Positions 27,642-35,725 are shown, counted from the first letter of the stretch. The stretch: DNA of 64,000 bases from Pelagirhabdus alkalitolerans (GCF_900096905.1 NZ_FMYI01000001.1:372001-436000); one strand, 5' to 3'. Numbers and translations are program-made. Notes: generated by a model not told the origin, from the sequence alone.

Positions 27642-27660
27642 GATAACGATTCTCATTATC
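27642..27660 (-). promoter_or_regulatory. Fur box of the feo operon
   Basis: GATAACGATTCTCATTATC matches the 19-base Fur consensus GATAATGATAATCATTATC at 16 positions. It is directly upstream of feoA, so iron should repress the whole operon through the Cys-rich gene. Confidence 0.85.
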
Positions 27661-27825
27661 GATAATAACAGAATATCCCGATAAATGTGTGAACATTTTG
27701 TGAAATAATGAACATATTGAGAAAAATGTGGCTGTAAACCTGTAAGAAAAAAACGTTTTTGATTTGATAGACTGAATTGGTATACTTAAAAAGAGATTAG
27801 GCGTTAATGAGAAGGAGACTTAGTG

Positions 27826-28539
27826 ATGAAAACTATTATTTTTGATGTTGATGATACATTATATGATCAAGCGCAATCCTTTCACGACACCTTTAAAGCG
27901 TTGATTGATGATACGTATAGCTATGATGAGATTGATCGGATTTATCGAACGAGCCGCGAATATAGTGAAGACTTATTTGATCAAAGTGAAAAGGGTGAGA
28001 TTTCTGTACTCGACTGGCAAACGGGACGTATTTCAAAAGCACTCTTCGATTACGGGATTGAAATCGATGACAAAAAAGCGCTCGCCTTTCATGAACGATA
28101 CAAAGAGGCTCAAGCGAACATTACACTTTTCCCTGAAGTAAAAAGACTGCTAGAACAGTTAAGCCAGAAACCCGTTCGACTGGCTGTCTTAACAAACGGA
28201 GAAGAAAAGCACCAACGAATGAAGATCACGCAACTTGATTTAACACGTTGGATTCCTAACGATCATATCTTTATATCTGGCGCTTATGGTGTAGCTAAAC
28301 CTCACCCAGATATTTTTAAACACGTAGAAGAAGCCATTGATGCTCGGAGTGAGGCATGCGTTTATGTTGGGGATTCATTTGAAAAAGATATTATCGGCGC
28401 CAAACAAGTAGGATGGCAAGCCGTTTGGATGAATCATCGCAAAAGACAGCCTGACACAGAGAGTCTGTATCAAGCTGACAAAGAAGTAAAGAGTGCTGAA
28501 GGATTGGCTGACACACTTTTAACTGACTATACGATTTAA
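27826..28539 (+). CDS. HAD-superfamily hydrolase
   Basis: The motif I FDVDDT (D7 and D9) begins the protein; motif II is LTNG (near 125) and motif III/IV GVAKPHPDIF plus VGDSFEKDIIGA. The cap has the C1 type helical arrangement. About 237 residues. Family members dephosphorylate small sugars, nucleotides or phosphoglycolate; no specific substrate can be given. GGAG lies 8 bases before ATG 27826. A promoter TTTGAT-17-TATACT is seen at about 27758-27786. It is a single gene divergent from feo. Confidence 0.85.
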   Translation: MKTIIFDVDDTLYDQAQSFHDTFKALIDDTYSYDEIDRIYRTSREYSEDLFDQSEKGEISVLDWQTGRISKALFDYGIEIDDKKALAFHERYKEAQANITLFPEVKRLLEQLSQKPVRLAVLTNGEEKHQRMKITQLDLTRWIPNDHIFISGAYGVAKPHPDIFKHVEEAIDARSEACVYVGDSFEKDIIGAKQVGWQAVWMNHRKRQPDTESLYQADKEVKSAEGLADTLLTDYTI

Positions 28540-28567
28540 TGCTCATCGATCATGAAGAGCTTTTTTA
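28540..28567 (+). terminator. Weak terminator after the HAD gene
   Basis: GCTC and GAGC arms with an imperfect inner stem are followed by six T residues. Confidence 0.5.
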
Positions 28568-28576
28568 TTTCGACTC

Positions 28577-28597
28577 AAATCGTAACTATTACGCTTT
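28577..28597 (+). promoter_or_regulatory. Zur box 1
   Basis: AAATCGTAACTATTACGCTTT matches the Bacillus Zur pattern AAATCGTAATNATTACGATTT with two differences. It is 72 bases upstream of the unknown gene of the rpsN2 operon. Confidence 0.82.
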
Positions 28598-28627
28598 ACA
28601 AACTAAACTTTATATGTTTTAATGAAT

Positions 28628-28648
28628 AAATCGTAATGATTATGATTT
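28628..28648 (+). promoter_or_regulatory. Zur box 2
   Basis: AAATCGTAATGATTATGATTT matches the Zur consensus with one difference. It lies 51 bases (about five helical turns) from box 1 and 21 bases before the first ATG. Tandem boxes suggest strong zinc repression. Confidence 0.88.
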
Positions 28649-28668
28649 AAAACGGGGAGTGAGCTTAC

Positions 28669-29070
28669 ATGCAGCGCGTAAAATACGAATACCTTCGTAA
28701 ACGGGCGATTCGGAAACAACCAGCTGATGATCAAACGTTGCTAAGAACCTATGAGACGTTTGAAGCGAAGCTAATCGAACAAGCACAATCTGAACAAGAC
28801 TTACTTGATTTAATGCAGAGAGAGCGTCCCTTTCTTATGGCGGCCAAAACACTGCATTTAACAGAGTCTGAAGTCTATAAACGCATGCAACGTCTTGAAA
28901 AAGTCTTGAACGACACCGTTCATCGTGATGCAAAGCACTTACATTGGATCGATGTATCCAACTCACTCCCCCATCAGGCATCACACTTTACTGGTGATAC
29001 CAAAACGTTCCTATTAGCGATGCAAAGCCAAACGCATCTTAAAACAAAGAAAAATCAGAAAGGGGGATGA
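28669..29070 (+). CDS. Hypothetical protein in Zur operon
   Basis: A 133-residue soluble, very basic and helical protein with no cysteines. Residues about 45-80 (LMQRERPFLMAAKTLHLTESEVYKRMQRLEKVL) look like a helix-turn-helix with the pattern of sigma-region or RNA-binding proteins, and six or so histidines are scattered in the second half. GGGG(A)GTGAG is upstream of the ATG. It shares two Zur boxes with rpsN2, 6 bases downstream. I do not recognise the family. A ribosome-associated or regulatory role in zinc starvation is a guess. Confidence 0.7.
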   Translation: MQRVKYEYLRKRAIRKQPADDQTLLRTYETFEAKLIEQAQSEQDLLDLMQRERPFLMAAKTLHLTESEVYKRMQRLEKVLNDTVHRDAKHLHWIDVSNSLPHQASHFTGDTKTFLLAMQSQTHLKTKKNQKGG

Positions 29071-29076
29071 CAGCAC

Positions 29077-29346
29077 ATGGCTAAAAAATCAAAAGTCGCT
29101 AAAGAAAAAAAGCGCGAAGCACTAATTGAACACTATGCCGAAAAACGTCGTGAACTAAAAGCTAAAGGCGATTACATTGGTTTATCAAAATTACCAAGAG
29201 ACTCGGCACCCTCACGCCTCACACGTCGTTGCCAAGTCACCGGTCGACCACGTGGAGTCATACGTAAATTCGGATTATCTAGAATCGCATTTCGTGATCT
29301 AGCTCATAAAGGGCAAGTTCCAGGTGTTAAAAAATCAAGCTGGTAG
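29077..29346 (+). CDS. rpsN2: Alternate 30S ribosomal protein S14 (zinc-independent)
   Basis: The 89-residue S14 has the long C-minus form: where zinc-type S14 carries CxxC...CxxC, this has SRLTRRCQVTGRPRGVIRKFGLSRIAFRDLAHKGQVPGVKKSSW with a single cysteine. Bacteria make this copy when zinc is scarce so that zinc bound in ribosomes can be spared. The upstream Zur boxes agree. GGGGG precedes the ATG and a terminator follows. The zinc-type gene should be in the main ribosomal operon outside this window. Confidence 0.95.
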   Translation: MAKKSKVAKEKKREALIEHYAEKRRELKAKGDYIGLSKLPRDSAPSRLTRRCQVTGRPRGVIRKFGLSRIAFRDLAHKGQVPGVKKSSW

Positions 29347-29351
29347 CTCCT

Positions 29352-29381
29352 AAAAGGAGAACCTTAATTGGTTCTCCTTTT
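29352..29381 (+). terminator. Terminator of rpsN2
   Basis: AAAAGGAGAACC and GGTTCTCCTTTT form a perfect 12-bp stem with a 6-base loop, right after the stop codon. Confidence 0.9.
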
Positions 29382-29385
29382 CGTC

Positions 29386-29663
29386 TTTGGGCAAATATTA
29401 TTGAAGTTATAAAATTCATTCAAATAAATAATAAACAAGTGTTAGGTTGTTCTGTATTGGCTTGTTAAGAGTGGGGGTTAATGCAAGAAAAAACGCATAA
29501 GATGCGTCTTAAAATGGATGTCCTGTTTAATCTGAAAGATCCAGAAGAAACCGAAAAACTTTACATGAATGGTATCATCATTTGATGGATTGAAAAGCGA
29601 ATGATCTGTATTCTATGCCATTGAATTTTAATCAGTATGCTGAACGATCAAAATACCATTGCT
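29386..29663. other. Intergenic region with decayed coding sequence
   Basis: A short frame at 29481-29585 (34 codons, GGGGG three bases ahead of ATG) looks like the start of a soluble protein but stops early. I see no family and treat it as a possible remnant. Confidence 0.4.
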
Positions 29664-29963
29664 TTAAGACTTCTCCTTATCTTGATTCTTTCTTGTATTA
29701 AAAAGGTAAATGATAGGAGGAACAGCTAATAATATATAAATAGTCGCAAATACATCGCGATCGAGGATATCTGTCAATTCCACAATATACATGACAATTA
29801 TGATGCTACCTAAGATGAAAAAGCCTTTCGCCATTTTTTTTTGAAATGTTAAGGCATCCTCTGAACTTAAATCTTTAATGATATGTTGCAGAAGAATTTG
29901 ACCAGACCCTTTATAGTAGATATAACCGACGCCAAACATGAGTAAAGCTAAAAAGAATTGAAT
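29664..29963 (-). CDS. Small membrane protein, DUF3784-like, possible ATT start
   Basis: The frame encodes an N-terminal hydrophobic segment, a cytoplasmic loop (SSEDALTFQKKMAKGF) and two further hydrophobic segments, like DUF3784-type proteins. The first in-frame ATG (29939) would cut the first helix in half and has no ribosome site. A strong AAAGGAGGT (29971-29979) is followed after 7 bases by ATT at 29961-29963, in frame. Either ATT is the start, as in infC, or the start codon is lost by mutation. Function unknown. Confidence 0.5.
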   Translation of the reverse strand: MQFFLALLMFGVGYIYYKGSGQILLQHIIKDLSSEDALTFQKKMAKGFFILGSIIIVMYIVELTDILDRDVFATIYILLAVPPIIYLFNTRKNQDKEKS

Positions 29964-30103
29964 AAATAAAACCTCCTTTACTAGTTTCGTGGGGTTTTGT
30001 GGGTTTTATATTTTCAACACCCATTAAACCAATTAACCATCCCGCTAATAAGCATTAAGTCGATTATTAAATGATACAAAATAAAGCTTTTATAGCGATC
30101 GAA

Positions 30104-30235
30104 TCAAGATAATATAGATAAAAGAGTAACCATACCCATAAATAGTCCAACAATAAAGCCTATGGTTAAACTATATTTAACCGTTGTCGACCAACGATTA
30201 GAATTAATAGTGAAATATTGCTCCATAAATTTCAT
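30104..30235 (-). CDS. 43-residue membrane peptide
   Basis: GGAGGTTAAT stands directly before ATG 30235. The peptide MKFMEQYFTINSNRW... has a polar N-terminus and a single hydrophobic helix (about 22-43). Too short for the usual gene finders. No family is recognised; it could be a real small protein or a remnant of a larger one. Confidence 0.45.
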   Translation of the reverse strand: MKFMEQYFTINSNRWSTTVKYSLTIGFIVGLFMGMVTLLSILS

Positions 30236-30282
30236 ATTAACCTCCAATCAATAAATAGCAATTGTGAAATTAAGTCATATAG

Positions 30283-30498
30283 CTATTTATTTAATTTTGA
30301 AATTTTTTCAGAAAACATTATAATGATTGTTCCAGCAATATCAGGCATTAAAAAAATGTTATATACATTCAGAATCCAAAGCAAATAACCAGTTAATATC
30401 ATCAATCCAAAAGAACAAACAAAGAAAACACCCAATTTAACAAGTAATTCCTTTTGCATATAAAAAAACTTTCGATCGTAAATAGCTTTAGGGCGCAT
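30283..30498 (-). CDS. 71-residue membrane protein, hypothetical
   Basis: Basic N-terminus (MRPKAIYDRKFF), two hydrophobic segments and a charged end. AGGATG overlaps the start and no good ribosome site is seen; an internal ATG (MQKELL) is possible. A second frame upstream with GGGGAGG suggests that the gene may be frameshifted. Weakly supported. Confidence 0.35.
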   Translation of the reverse strand: MRPKAIYDRKFFYMQKELLVKLGVFFVCSFGLMILTGYLLWILNVYNIFLMPDIAGTIIIMFSEKISKLNK

Positions 30499-30906
30499 CC
30501 TAATTGATCGACTAGTTTTATCCTGCCTGATACAATATTATCTTGCTTGTCAATCCCCATTAGCCTCCCCAATTTTAAAGTTGGTTTTACACCACATTGC
30601 TTAGAGACTTTAGCTAAACATGCTAAATTACAATCTTTTTCATCCTACATCTTAATGTAATTAAGATTTATTATAAGTCTAATGTTACAGTTAAATAAAT
30701 TATAACACCATGACTTTTATTGTCGATTTATGCCATTTTTAAAATTCACTTACAAAGTTCCTGGTGTTGAAAATCAAGCTGGTAGATGCTAAAAGGAGAA
30801 CCGTAATCGCTTCTCCTTTTTTATGTTAAAATAACAATTAATACCGCTTCAGAGGCCTCGTTCTTAAAACACATGAGGTTCAGTGTATTCAAAGAGGAGG
30901 CTTTTC
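30499..30906. other. Intergenic region with rpsN relic
   Basis: AT-rich DNA with no supported gene, except the remnant of an S14 gene end and terminator at 30753-30822. Confidence 0.5.
30753..30822 (+). pseudogene. Relic of an rpsN2 3' end with its terminator
   Basis: These 70 bases resemble 29312-29381: the last codons of S14 (AAGTTCC-GGTGTT-AAAATCAAGCTGGTAG) and the following AAAAGGAGAACC hairpin are both recognisable, with scattered changes including a lost base that breaks the frame. The rest of the gene is missing. It marks an old duplication or an insertion that displaced one copy. Confidence 0.75.
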
Positions 30907-31446
30907 ATGAATTCGAATAAAGCGACAAACGATGAAACTTCAGTTATTCTGACTAGGTTTAAAGCTTTATTTTTTGACTGGCTATTTATCTGCTTATACT
31001 TGTTAATTTTACTCAGTATTTCACTGGCACTTTACTTTCTAGTTTTAGACGGCATCCCAGAATTCACAAACATACAATCACAATTGATCGCTACTTTAAC
31101 ATCTGTTCTTCCTATAATCGTTATTTTCTCAATGATGGAAGGATCCGAACCTTTTGCATCTTGGGGAAAAAGAAAATCAAACTTAAAAGTCCTTTACAAT
31201 AATCAGCCATTGAAAAGAAGTATAGTCAGAAATACGATCAAATTTCTACCTTGGCAATTAGGACACATGAGTACAATTAATGGTATGTATCATGACTTCA
31301 ATACGCTTTATTCAATGGTGTTCTTTGTTTTATCGATGGCTTTACCCATTAGTTATATTCTGATGGTCTTCTTAAGAAAAGACAGCCGACATTTAGCTGA
31401 TCTTTTAACTAAAAGCAAAGTTGTGAAAGTTGAGAGGAGTATATAA
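30907..31446 (+). CDS. RDD-family membrane protein
   Basis: The 179-residue protein has an RDD-like layout: an N-terminal helix pair starting FKALFFDWLFICLYLLILL, a cytoplasmic segment with WGKRKSNLKVLYNNQPLKRSIVRNTIKFLPW and a last helix ending in KDSRHLADLLTKSKVV. RDD proteins are often of unknown transport or sensing function; some are Na+/H+ antiporters in salt-loving bacteria. AGAGGAGG is 6 bases before ATG 30907. It ends 3 bases before the AraC gene, so the two are cotranscribed. Confidence 0.75.
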   Translation: MNSNKATNDETSVILTRFKALFFDWLFICLYLLILLSISLALYFLVLDGIPEFTNIQSQLIATLTSVLPIIVIFSMMEGSEPFASWGKRKSNLKVLYNNQPLKRSIVRNTIKFLPWQLGHMSTINGMYHDFNTLYSMVFFVLSMALPISYILMVFLRKDSRHLADLLTKSKVVKVERSI

Positions 31447-31449
31447 GGG

Positions 31450-32313
31450 ATGAACGAACAGCATTCGTTAAACAAAATAAGTGATCCACACGTTCATAAT
31501 CAGTCTGGGTTTATCAGTTATGGTCACAAGCCTGCCAATGCGCACAAGTGGGGACCTGGTGTACGTGATGTTTATGCCATGCACTATATCATTAAGGGGA
31601 AAGGTGTGTTTAGTACGAGAAAGGACACTTTTCATTTGGAAGCAGGCGATAGTTTTATCATCTTTCCTTATATGGAAATTTACTATTACCCAGATGCTGA
31701 GGATCCTTGGGAGTATGTTTGGGTTGAGTTTAATGGTGAAGAAGCGATGCGGTTATTAGAACAAACCACGTTGTCGATTGACAGACCAATTGCTTTAAAA
31801 AGCCCTAAATGCTTAAAATCCTTATTTGAAATTACGGAGAACGATCCGATGAAACCTTTTGTTAAAGCACGTTGTGATGCTAAACTACGCATGTTATTGT
31901 CCTATTATATGGAGTATTATCCTAGAAAAACACACGCTTCTCAGATCGATTATGTCGAACAAGCCAAACAGTTTATTCATCATCATTATTGGAAAAACAC
32001 GTTAAGAGTATCGGATATAGTGGATGCTGTGAACATCGAACGAAGTTATTTGTTTCGTTTGTTTAAAGACGCAACAGGGTTATCCATCTCGAGCTATTTA
32101 ACTAGCTATAGAGTGGAACAAGCCTGTGAATTGCTGAGTTCATCTGACTTGTCTATCAAATCCGTTGCTTATTCTGTCGGGTATAAAGATCCGCTATATT
32201 TCTCACGCGTCTTTAAAAAGACAGTGTCACAAACACCTTCAGCGTATGTGACACAAGTCAGTCATGTTAACGAAACAACACACACATCCCAGAATCTCGA
32301 TAATATTGAATGA
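31450..32313 (+). CDS. AraC-family transcription regulator
   Basis: An N-terminal cupin sugar-binding domain (residues about 25-110) precedes a C-terminal pair of helix-turn-helices (about 180-280), including the conserved SVAYSVGYKDPLYFSRVFKKTVSQTPSAY. It lies beside GH27 and GH43 genes and probably activates them when an oligosaccharide is present. The stop lies in a convergent overlap of 47 bases with the small CxxC gene on the other strand. Confidence 0.88.
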   Translation: MNEQHSLNKISDPHVHNQSGFISYGHKPANAHKWGPGVRDVYAMHYIIKGKGVFSTRKDTFHLEAGDSFIIFPYMEIYYYPDAEDPWEYVWVEFNGEEAMRLLEQTTLSIDRPIALKSPKCLKSLFEITENDPMKPFVKARCDAKLRMLLSYYMEYYPRKTHASQIDYVEQAKQFIHHHYWKNTLRVSDIVDAVNIERSYLFRLFKDATGLSISSYLTSYRVEQACELLSSSDLSIKSVAYSVGYKDPLYFSRVFKKTVSQTPSAYVTQVSHVNETTHTSQNLDNIE

Positions 32314-32470
32314 GCCTCTCTATCGGTTCACGACCACATTCTAACTGAACACCGAGACAGTCTATGCATAAAAAATCTTTCGCAGATCTTGAAACGAGCT
32401 TTAAATAGATCGCAACATCATCTGTTTGGAGCGGCACACGACAGTTTCGACACGTGCGGTCACTCGGCAT
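32267..32470 (-). CDS. Small CxxC zinc-ribbon-type protein
   Basis: About 67 residues with two cysteine pairs, CRNC near residue 6 and CIDC near 35, plus two further cysteines, a zinc-ribbon arrangement. ATG 32470 starts one base after the stop of the GH27 gene, so the two are coupled; AAAGG lies 12 bases upstream. Its 3' end overlaps the AraC gene on the other strand. Small ribbon proteins of this sort are common in Firmicutes and unassigned. It could bind nucleic acid or protein. Confidence 0.6.
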   Translation of the reverse strand: MPSDRTCRNCRVPLQTDDVAIYLKLVSRSAKDFLCIDCLGVQLECGREPIERLIQYYRDSGMCVLFR

Positions 32471-32471
32471 G

Positions 32472-33644
32472 TTATTGTACAACCTTTGCTCTTACGACTA
32501 AACAATCCCTCGCAGGGACGACTGGATTATAGCGTTCCTTAAATTGACCGATATGTTCATGCGCCCAGCAATCATATAATTCGAGTGAATGACCCGATGC
32601 ATAAGATAGCCCTAAATCCCAAAATTGCAAAGATAGTTCTCTTTGAGAGTCGCTTAAGTTAAAGAAGCCAATCGCAAGGTCACCGTCTGCTAATACTTTG
32701 ACAAGCATAAAAACATCATCTGAATGGAACCATTGGGGTTCTGGTTTAATCCGAAAAGCACCGCGCCCTTCAACATCTTGATTAATGTTCAGCAATTCTT
32801 TATTAAGCAAAATATCTTTTGTCACTTGATTGGCATTACGAATATCACAGCCGATCATAAGAGGAGACCCCATCATAGCCCACAGTGAAAAATGCGTTTT
32901 ATATTCATTATCACTGCAACCACCGATTGTACTTCCAATAAAACCATCGTTGCTATCCCCGTACATACCAACAACAAGCATATCCATATCATTATGACAG
33001 AATGACCCTGTATAACACGCTTTATCCAGCTGTGAAAGGGCTAAATTTTTAATCGATTCCCAACTATCTTGGATGTCTCCTGTCGAACGATACATATGAG
33101 CACCAGATTCACGAATCCACTGGTAGACATTGTCTTCTCCCCAATTACACGCAGAGAATAAAATATCTCTTCCACAATTTTTGAGCGCAAGACTCATGCG
33201 CTTATATAATAATTCACCCGACACCTGTCTTGGCTTAAAGCAGTAATCATACTTTAAAAAGTCAACGCCCCATTCTGCCAATAATTTCGCATCTTGGAAT
33301 TCATGTTCGAAGCTTCCGGGAAAACCGGCACATGTATGAGTTCCGACACATGAATACATACCAAACTTCAAACCTTTATCATGAATATAGTCGGCAAGTG
33401 CGCGCATGCCACCTGGAAATTTTTCTGGGTCAGGTACAAGATTTCCATCTTCGTCTCGTTCTTTTAAACTCCAACAATCATCGATGACGATGTACTCATA
33501 ACCAGCATCTTTATACCCTTCTGACACAAAACGATCGGCAACATCACGAATGAGTTGTTCGTTAATATCCCATGTGAACGTATTCCAAGAGTTCCAACCT
33601 AACGCAGGCTTCAGTCCTAATAATTGATTATCTGTCATGATCAT
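32472..33644 (-). CDS. Alpha-galactosidase, GH27
   Basis: This retaining glycosidase is 390 residues long, without a signal peptide, so it is cytoplasmic. The barrel begins ALGWNSWNTF; IDDCW (D55, D56) binds the sugar, the nucleophile is D133 in LKYDYCF and the acid/base D190 in RSTGDIQDSW. A small beta-domain ends the protein. GH27 also includes beta-L-arabinopyranosidases, which replace an aspartate of the substrate pocket; the intact DD favours alpha-galactosidase. AAGGGTGG is close to the ATG. It is divergent from the GH43 gene and likely under the AraC regulator. It is the second alpha-galactosidase family in the window. Confidence 0.88.
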   Translation of the reverse strand: MIMTDNQLLGLKPALGWNSWNTFTWDINEQLIRDVADRFVSEGYKDAGYEYIVIDDCWSLKERDEDGNLVPDPEKFPGGMRALADYIHDKGLKFGMYSCVGTHTCAGFPGSFEHEFQDAKLLAEWGVDFLKYDYCFKPRQVSGELLYKRMSLALKNCGRDILFSACNWGEDNVYQWIRESGAHMYRSTGDIQDSWESIKNLALSQLDKACYTGSFCHNDMDMLVVGMYGDSNDGFIGSTIGGCSDNEYKTHFSLWAMMGSPLMIGCDIRNANQVTKDILLNKELLNINQDVEGRGAFRIKPEPQWFHSDDVFMLVKVLADGDLAIGFFNLSDSQRELSLQFWDLGLSYASGHSLELYDCWAHEHIGQFKERYNPVVPARDCLVVRAKVVQ

Positions 33645-33819
33645 ATTCCACCCTTTTCCATAAGATTTAAGGCTTTAATAGATTCAGTAAAACATAGTGG
33701 TTTCAACCATTCTATGGCTTAATGTTGCATATACATGGATCCATGTTGTTTTTAGCGAAAATAATATCAACGCTTTGTGAAAACCGTGGTATGATGATGG
33801 CAACATTTACCCGAAGGAG

Positions 33820-33833
33820 TGAAAGCGTTTAAA
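33820..33833 (+). promoter_or_regulatory. cre-like site across the GH43 start
   Basis: TGAAAGCGTTTAAA matches TGWAANCGNTNWCA with one difference. It covers the stretch from ribosome site to the first base of the start codon, where a bound CcpA would block transcript extension. Confidence 0.5.
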
Positions 33834-35629
33834 TGAAGGCGACTGATCGTTATCAATTATTATCGTATACACGCAAACCAGTAGGGATTTACGAAGACAA
33901 GCTAGCCAACAGTATGCACCTCGCTTACCGAGTCAATGATCAACCATTTCAAGCATTGAATCACAATACAGGCGTACTTTTTGCCAGAGCGACTGAAAAC
34001 GAAAATCGAACGCTAAACGCAAAGTGTTTAACCAGTCCTTATATTTTTGAATTAGACAACCAAGCAGGCTATGGGGTTGTTGCGATCAGAACGGAACCAG
34101 ATGGTAGCCCTGATCCAGAATGTAAAGGACAGGTGCTACTCTATACAACAACTGATTTTCTTCAGTACAAAGAACATGGATTAATTGACTTAAAAACAGA
34201 TAACCATGTTCGCTATGTAACGTGCGACTATTTAAAGAACGAACAGAAGTACTGTATCAAATGGTGTGACAAAACGAATCAAACCTACCAATCTTTATTT
34301 TCTAATATTGATGACATAGACATTACACCGACTTCAGCAGCACCCATTAGCTCAAGTTTTATCACGACACCCATTGAAGGGGCACAGCCGATCAATCAGA
34401 TTGATATCCCAAAAACAATCTTTGATAAATTGTTTGAACGTTTAACCGTGCCAGAAAACATTGGCGTTGACGTACCTGAAGAGGCTGTCGTCCGTTCCAT
34501 AGATGAGTTAAAGCAAGTGAAAGCAAACTATTTTTATAGTGATGACACGTCAGTAACTCGGTCAGTAGACTGGGATACGTCTAACATTGATTGGTCAAAA
34601 GAAGGCACGGTCACGATTACAGGTGAGGTCAAGCAACCGACGTTTTATTTTCCACTCTCGCTCCACCGTGCTGACCCTTGTATCTTTAAAGACCAAGACG
34701 CCTACTACTTTATTGCGACCAACGACGCAGATGGCAACAATAGTTTATCTGTTAGACGTGCAAAGACATTAGCTGGTGTAGCGACAGCGCCCGAATATGA
34801 AATCATTAATACGAGTATGTACCCACACATGGTCCAGTTTCTTTGGGCACCAGAGTTTCATATGGTAGGTGATGACCTTTATATCTTCTTAGCAAGCAGT
34901 CCGAACGGCTTTAATGAAATTAGAGCACACGTGATGAAATTGAAAAAAGGTGGAGACATCTGCAACAAAAATGATTGGGAAGAACCGATCCCATTTTTGA
35001 ATCAACATGGAGAAGTTTTAAGCGAAATCGGTTTGACCTTGGATATGACGTACTTGACGACAAACGGCCGACACTATGTTGTATGGGCGCAGCGCGACCT
35101 CATACCAAACGATTTAGGCTCTTGGATTTACATTGGAGAAATCGATCCCGATAAGCCTTGGCAACTCATCAGTGATCAAGTCCTTTTATCCAAGCCTGAT
35201 TTCAGTTGGGCCAATAACCATGTCTACGTTGAAGAGGGGCCTTACCCATTGTTTATAGGTGATCAATTAATGATCACAACCTCTAGTGCATTGGTTGACT
35301 ACACGTATTGTGTCGGTATGTTATCGATTGATAAGCATGCAGATCTATTAGACGTTAGCAATTGGGAGAGAAGCAATTATCCATTATTAACGACAGCATC
35401 TGTAGAAGGTGAGTGCGGACCTGGACATAATGCTTATGTTCAAGATGATGAAGGGTTAATTTGGAATACGTATCACGCACGCGTCGAAAAAGACGGACCG
35501 AGAAGCAGCGGCATTCGTCGCGTTCATTTTCATAAAGACGGCTTCCCAGTTCTCGATTTAACAGATGATAAAGATATTCAAGAGAAGTACCGTCGATTGA
35601 ACTTATCAGTGACAATTAAACCACATTAG
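33833..35629 (+). CDS. GH43 glycosidase with N-terminal accessory domain
   Basis: A 598-residue protein without signal peptide. Residues 1-190 form a beta-rich domain that resembles an incomplete five-blade propeller; residues about 205-270 (SVDWDTSNIDWSKEGTVTITGEV) look like an Ig-like linker domain; the catalytic GH43 propeller begins at LHRADPCIFKD with base D281, continues through WAPEFHM, and has the acid E468 in VEEGPYPLF. GH43 holds arabinofuranosidases, xylosidases and galactosidases; the partner GH27 suggests arabinogalactan- or galactoside-derived sugars. The exact activity cannot be read. GAAGGAG is upstream of the ATG. Confidence 0.85.
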   Translation: MKATDRYQLLSYTRKPVGIYEDKLANSMHLAYRVNDQPFQALNHNTGVLFARATENENRTLNAKCLTSPYIFELDNQAGYGVVAIRTEPDGSPDPECKGQVLLYTTTDFLQYKEHGLIDLKTDNHVRYVTCDYLKNEQKYCIKWCDKTNQTYQSLFSNIDDIDITPTSAAPISSSFITTPIEGAQPINQIDIPKTIFDKLFERLTVPENIGVDVPEEAVVRSIDELKQVKANYFYSDDTSVTRSVDWDTSNIDWSKEGTVTITGEVKQPTFYFPLSLHRADPCIFKDQDAYYFIATNDADGNNSLSVRRAKTLAGVATAPEYEIINTSMYPHMVQFLWAPEFHMVGDDLYIFLASSPNGFNEIRAHVMKLKKGGDICNKNDWEEPIPFLNQHGEVLSEIGLTLDMTYLTTNGRHYVVWAQRDLIPNDLGSWIYIGEIDPDKPWQLISDQVLLSKPDFSWANNHVYVEEGPYPLFIGDQLMITTSSALVDYTYCVGMLSIDKHADLLDVSNWERSNYPLLTTASVEGECGPGHNAYVQDDEGLIWNTYHARVEKDGPRSSGIRRVHFHKDGFPVLDLTDDKDIQEKYRRLNLSVTIKPH

Positions 35630-35670
35630 TCTTAAAACTTTGCAGTCAGCATACTGACAACGACAACCCA

Positions 35671-35725
35671 AAAACCTCTAGGAACTTCGTCATCATTTAA
35701 AATGGACGATCCACCTAGAGGTTTT
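35671..35725. terminator. Bidirectional terminator
   Basis: AAAACCTCTAGG (35671-35682) pairs perfectly with CCTAGAGGTTTT (35714-35725), between convergent GH43 and monooxygenase genes. Confidence 0.85.
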
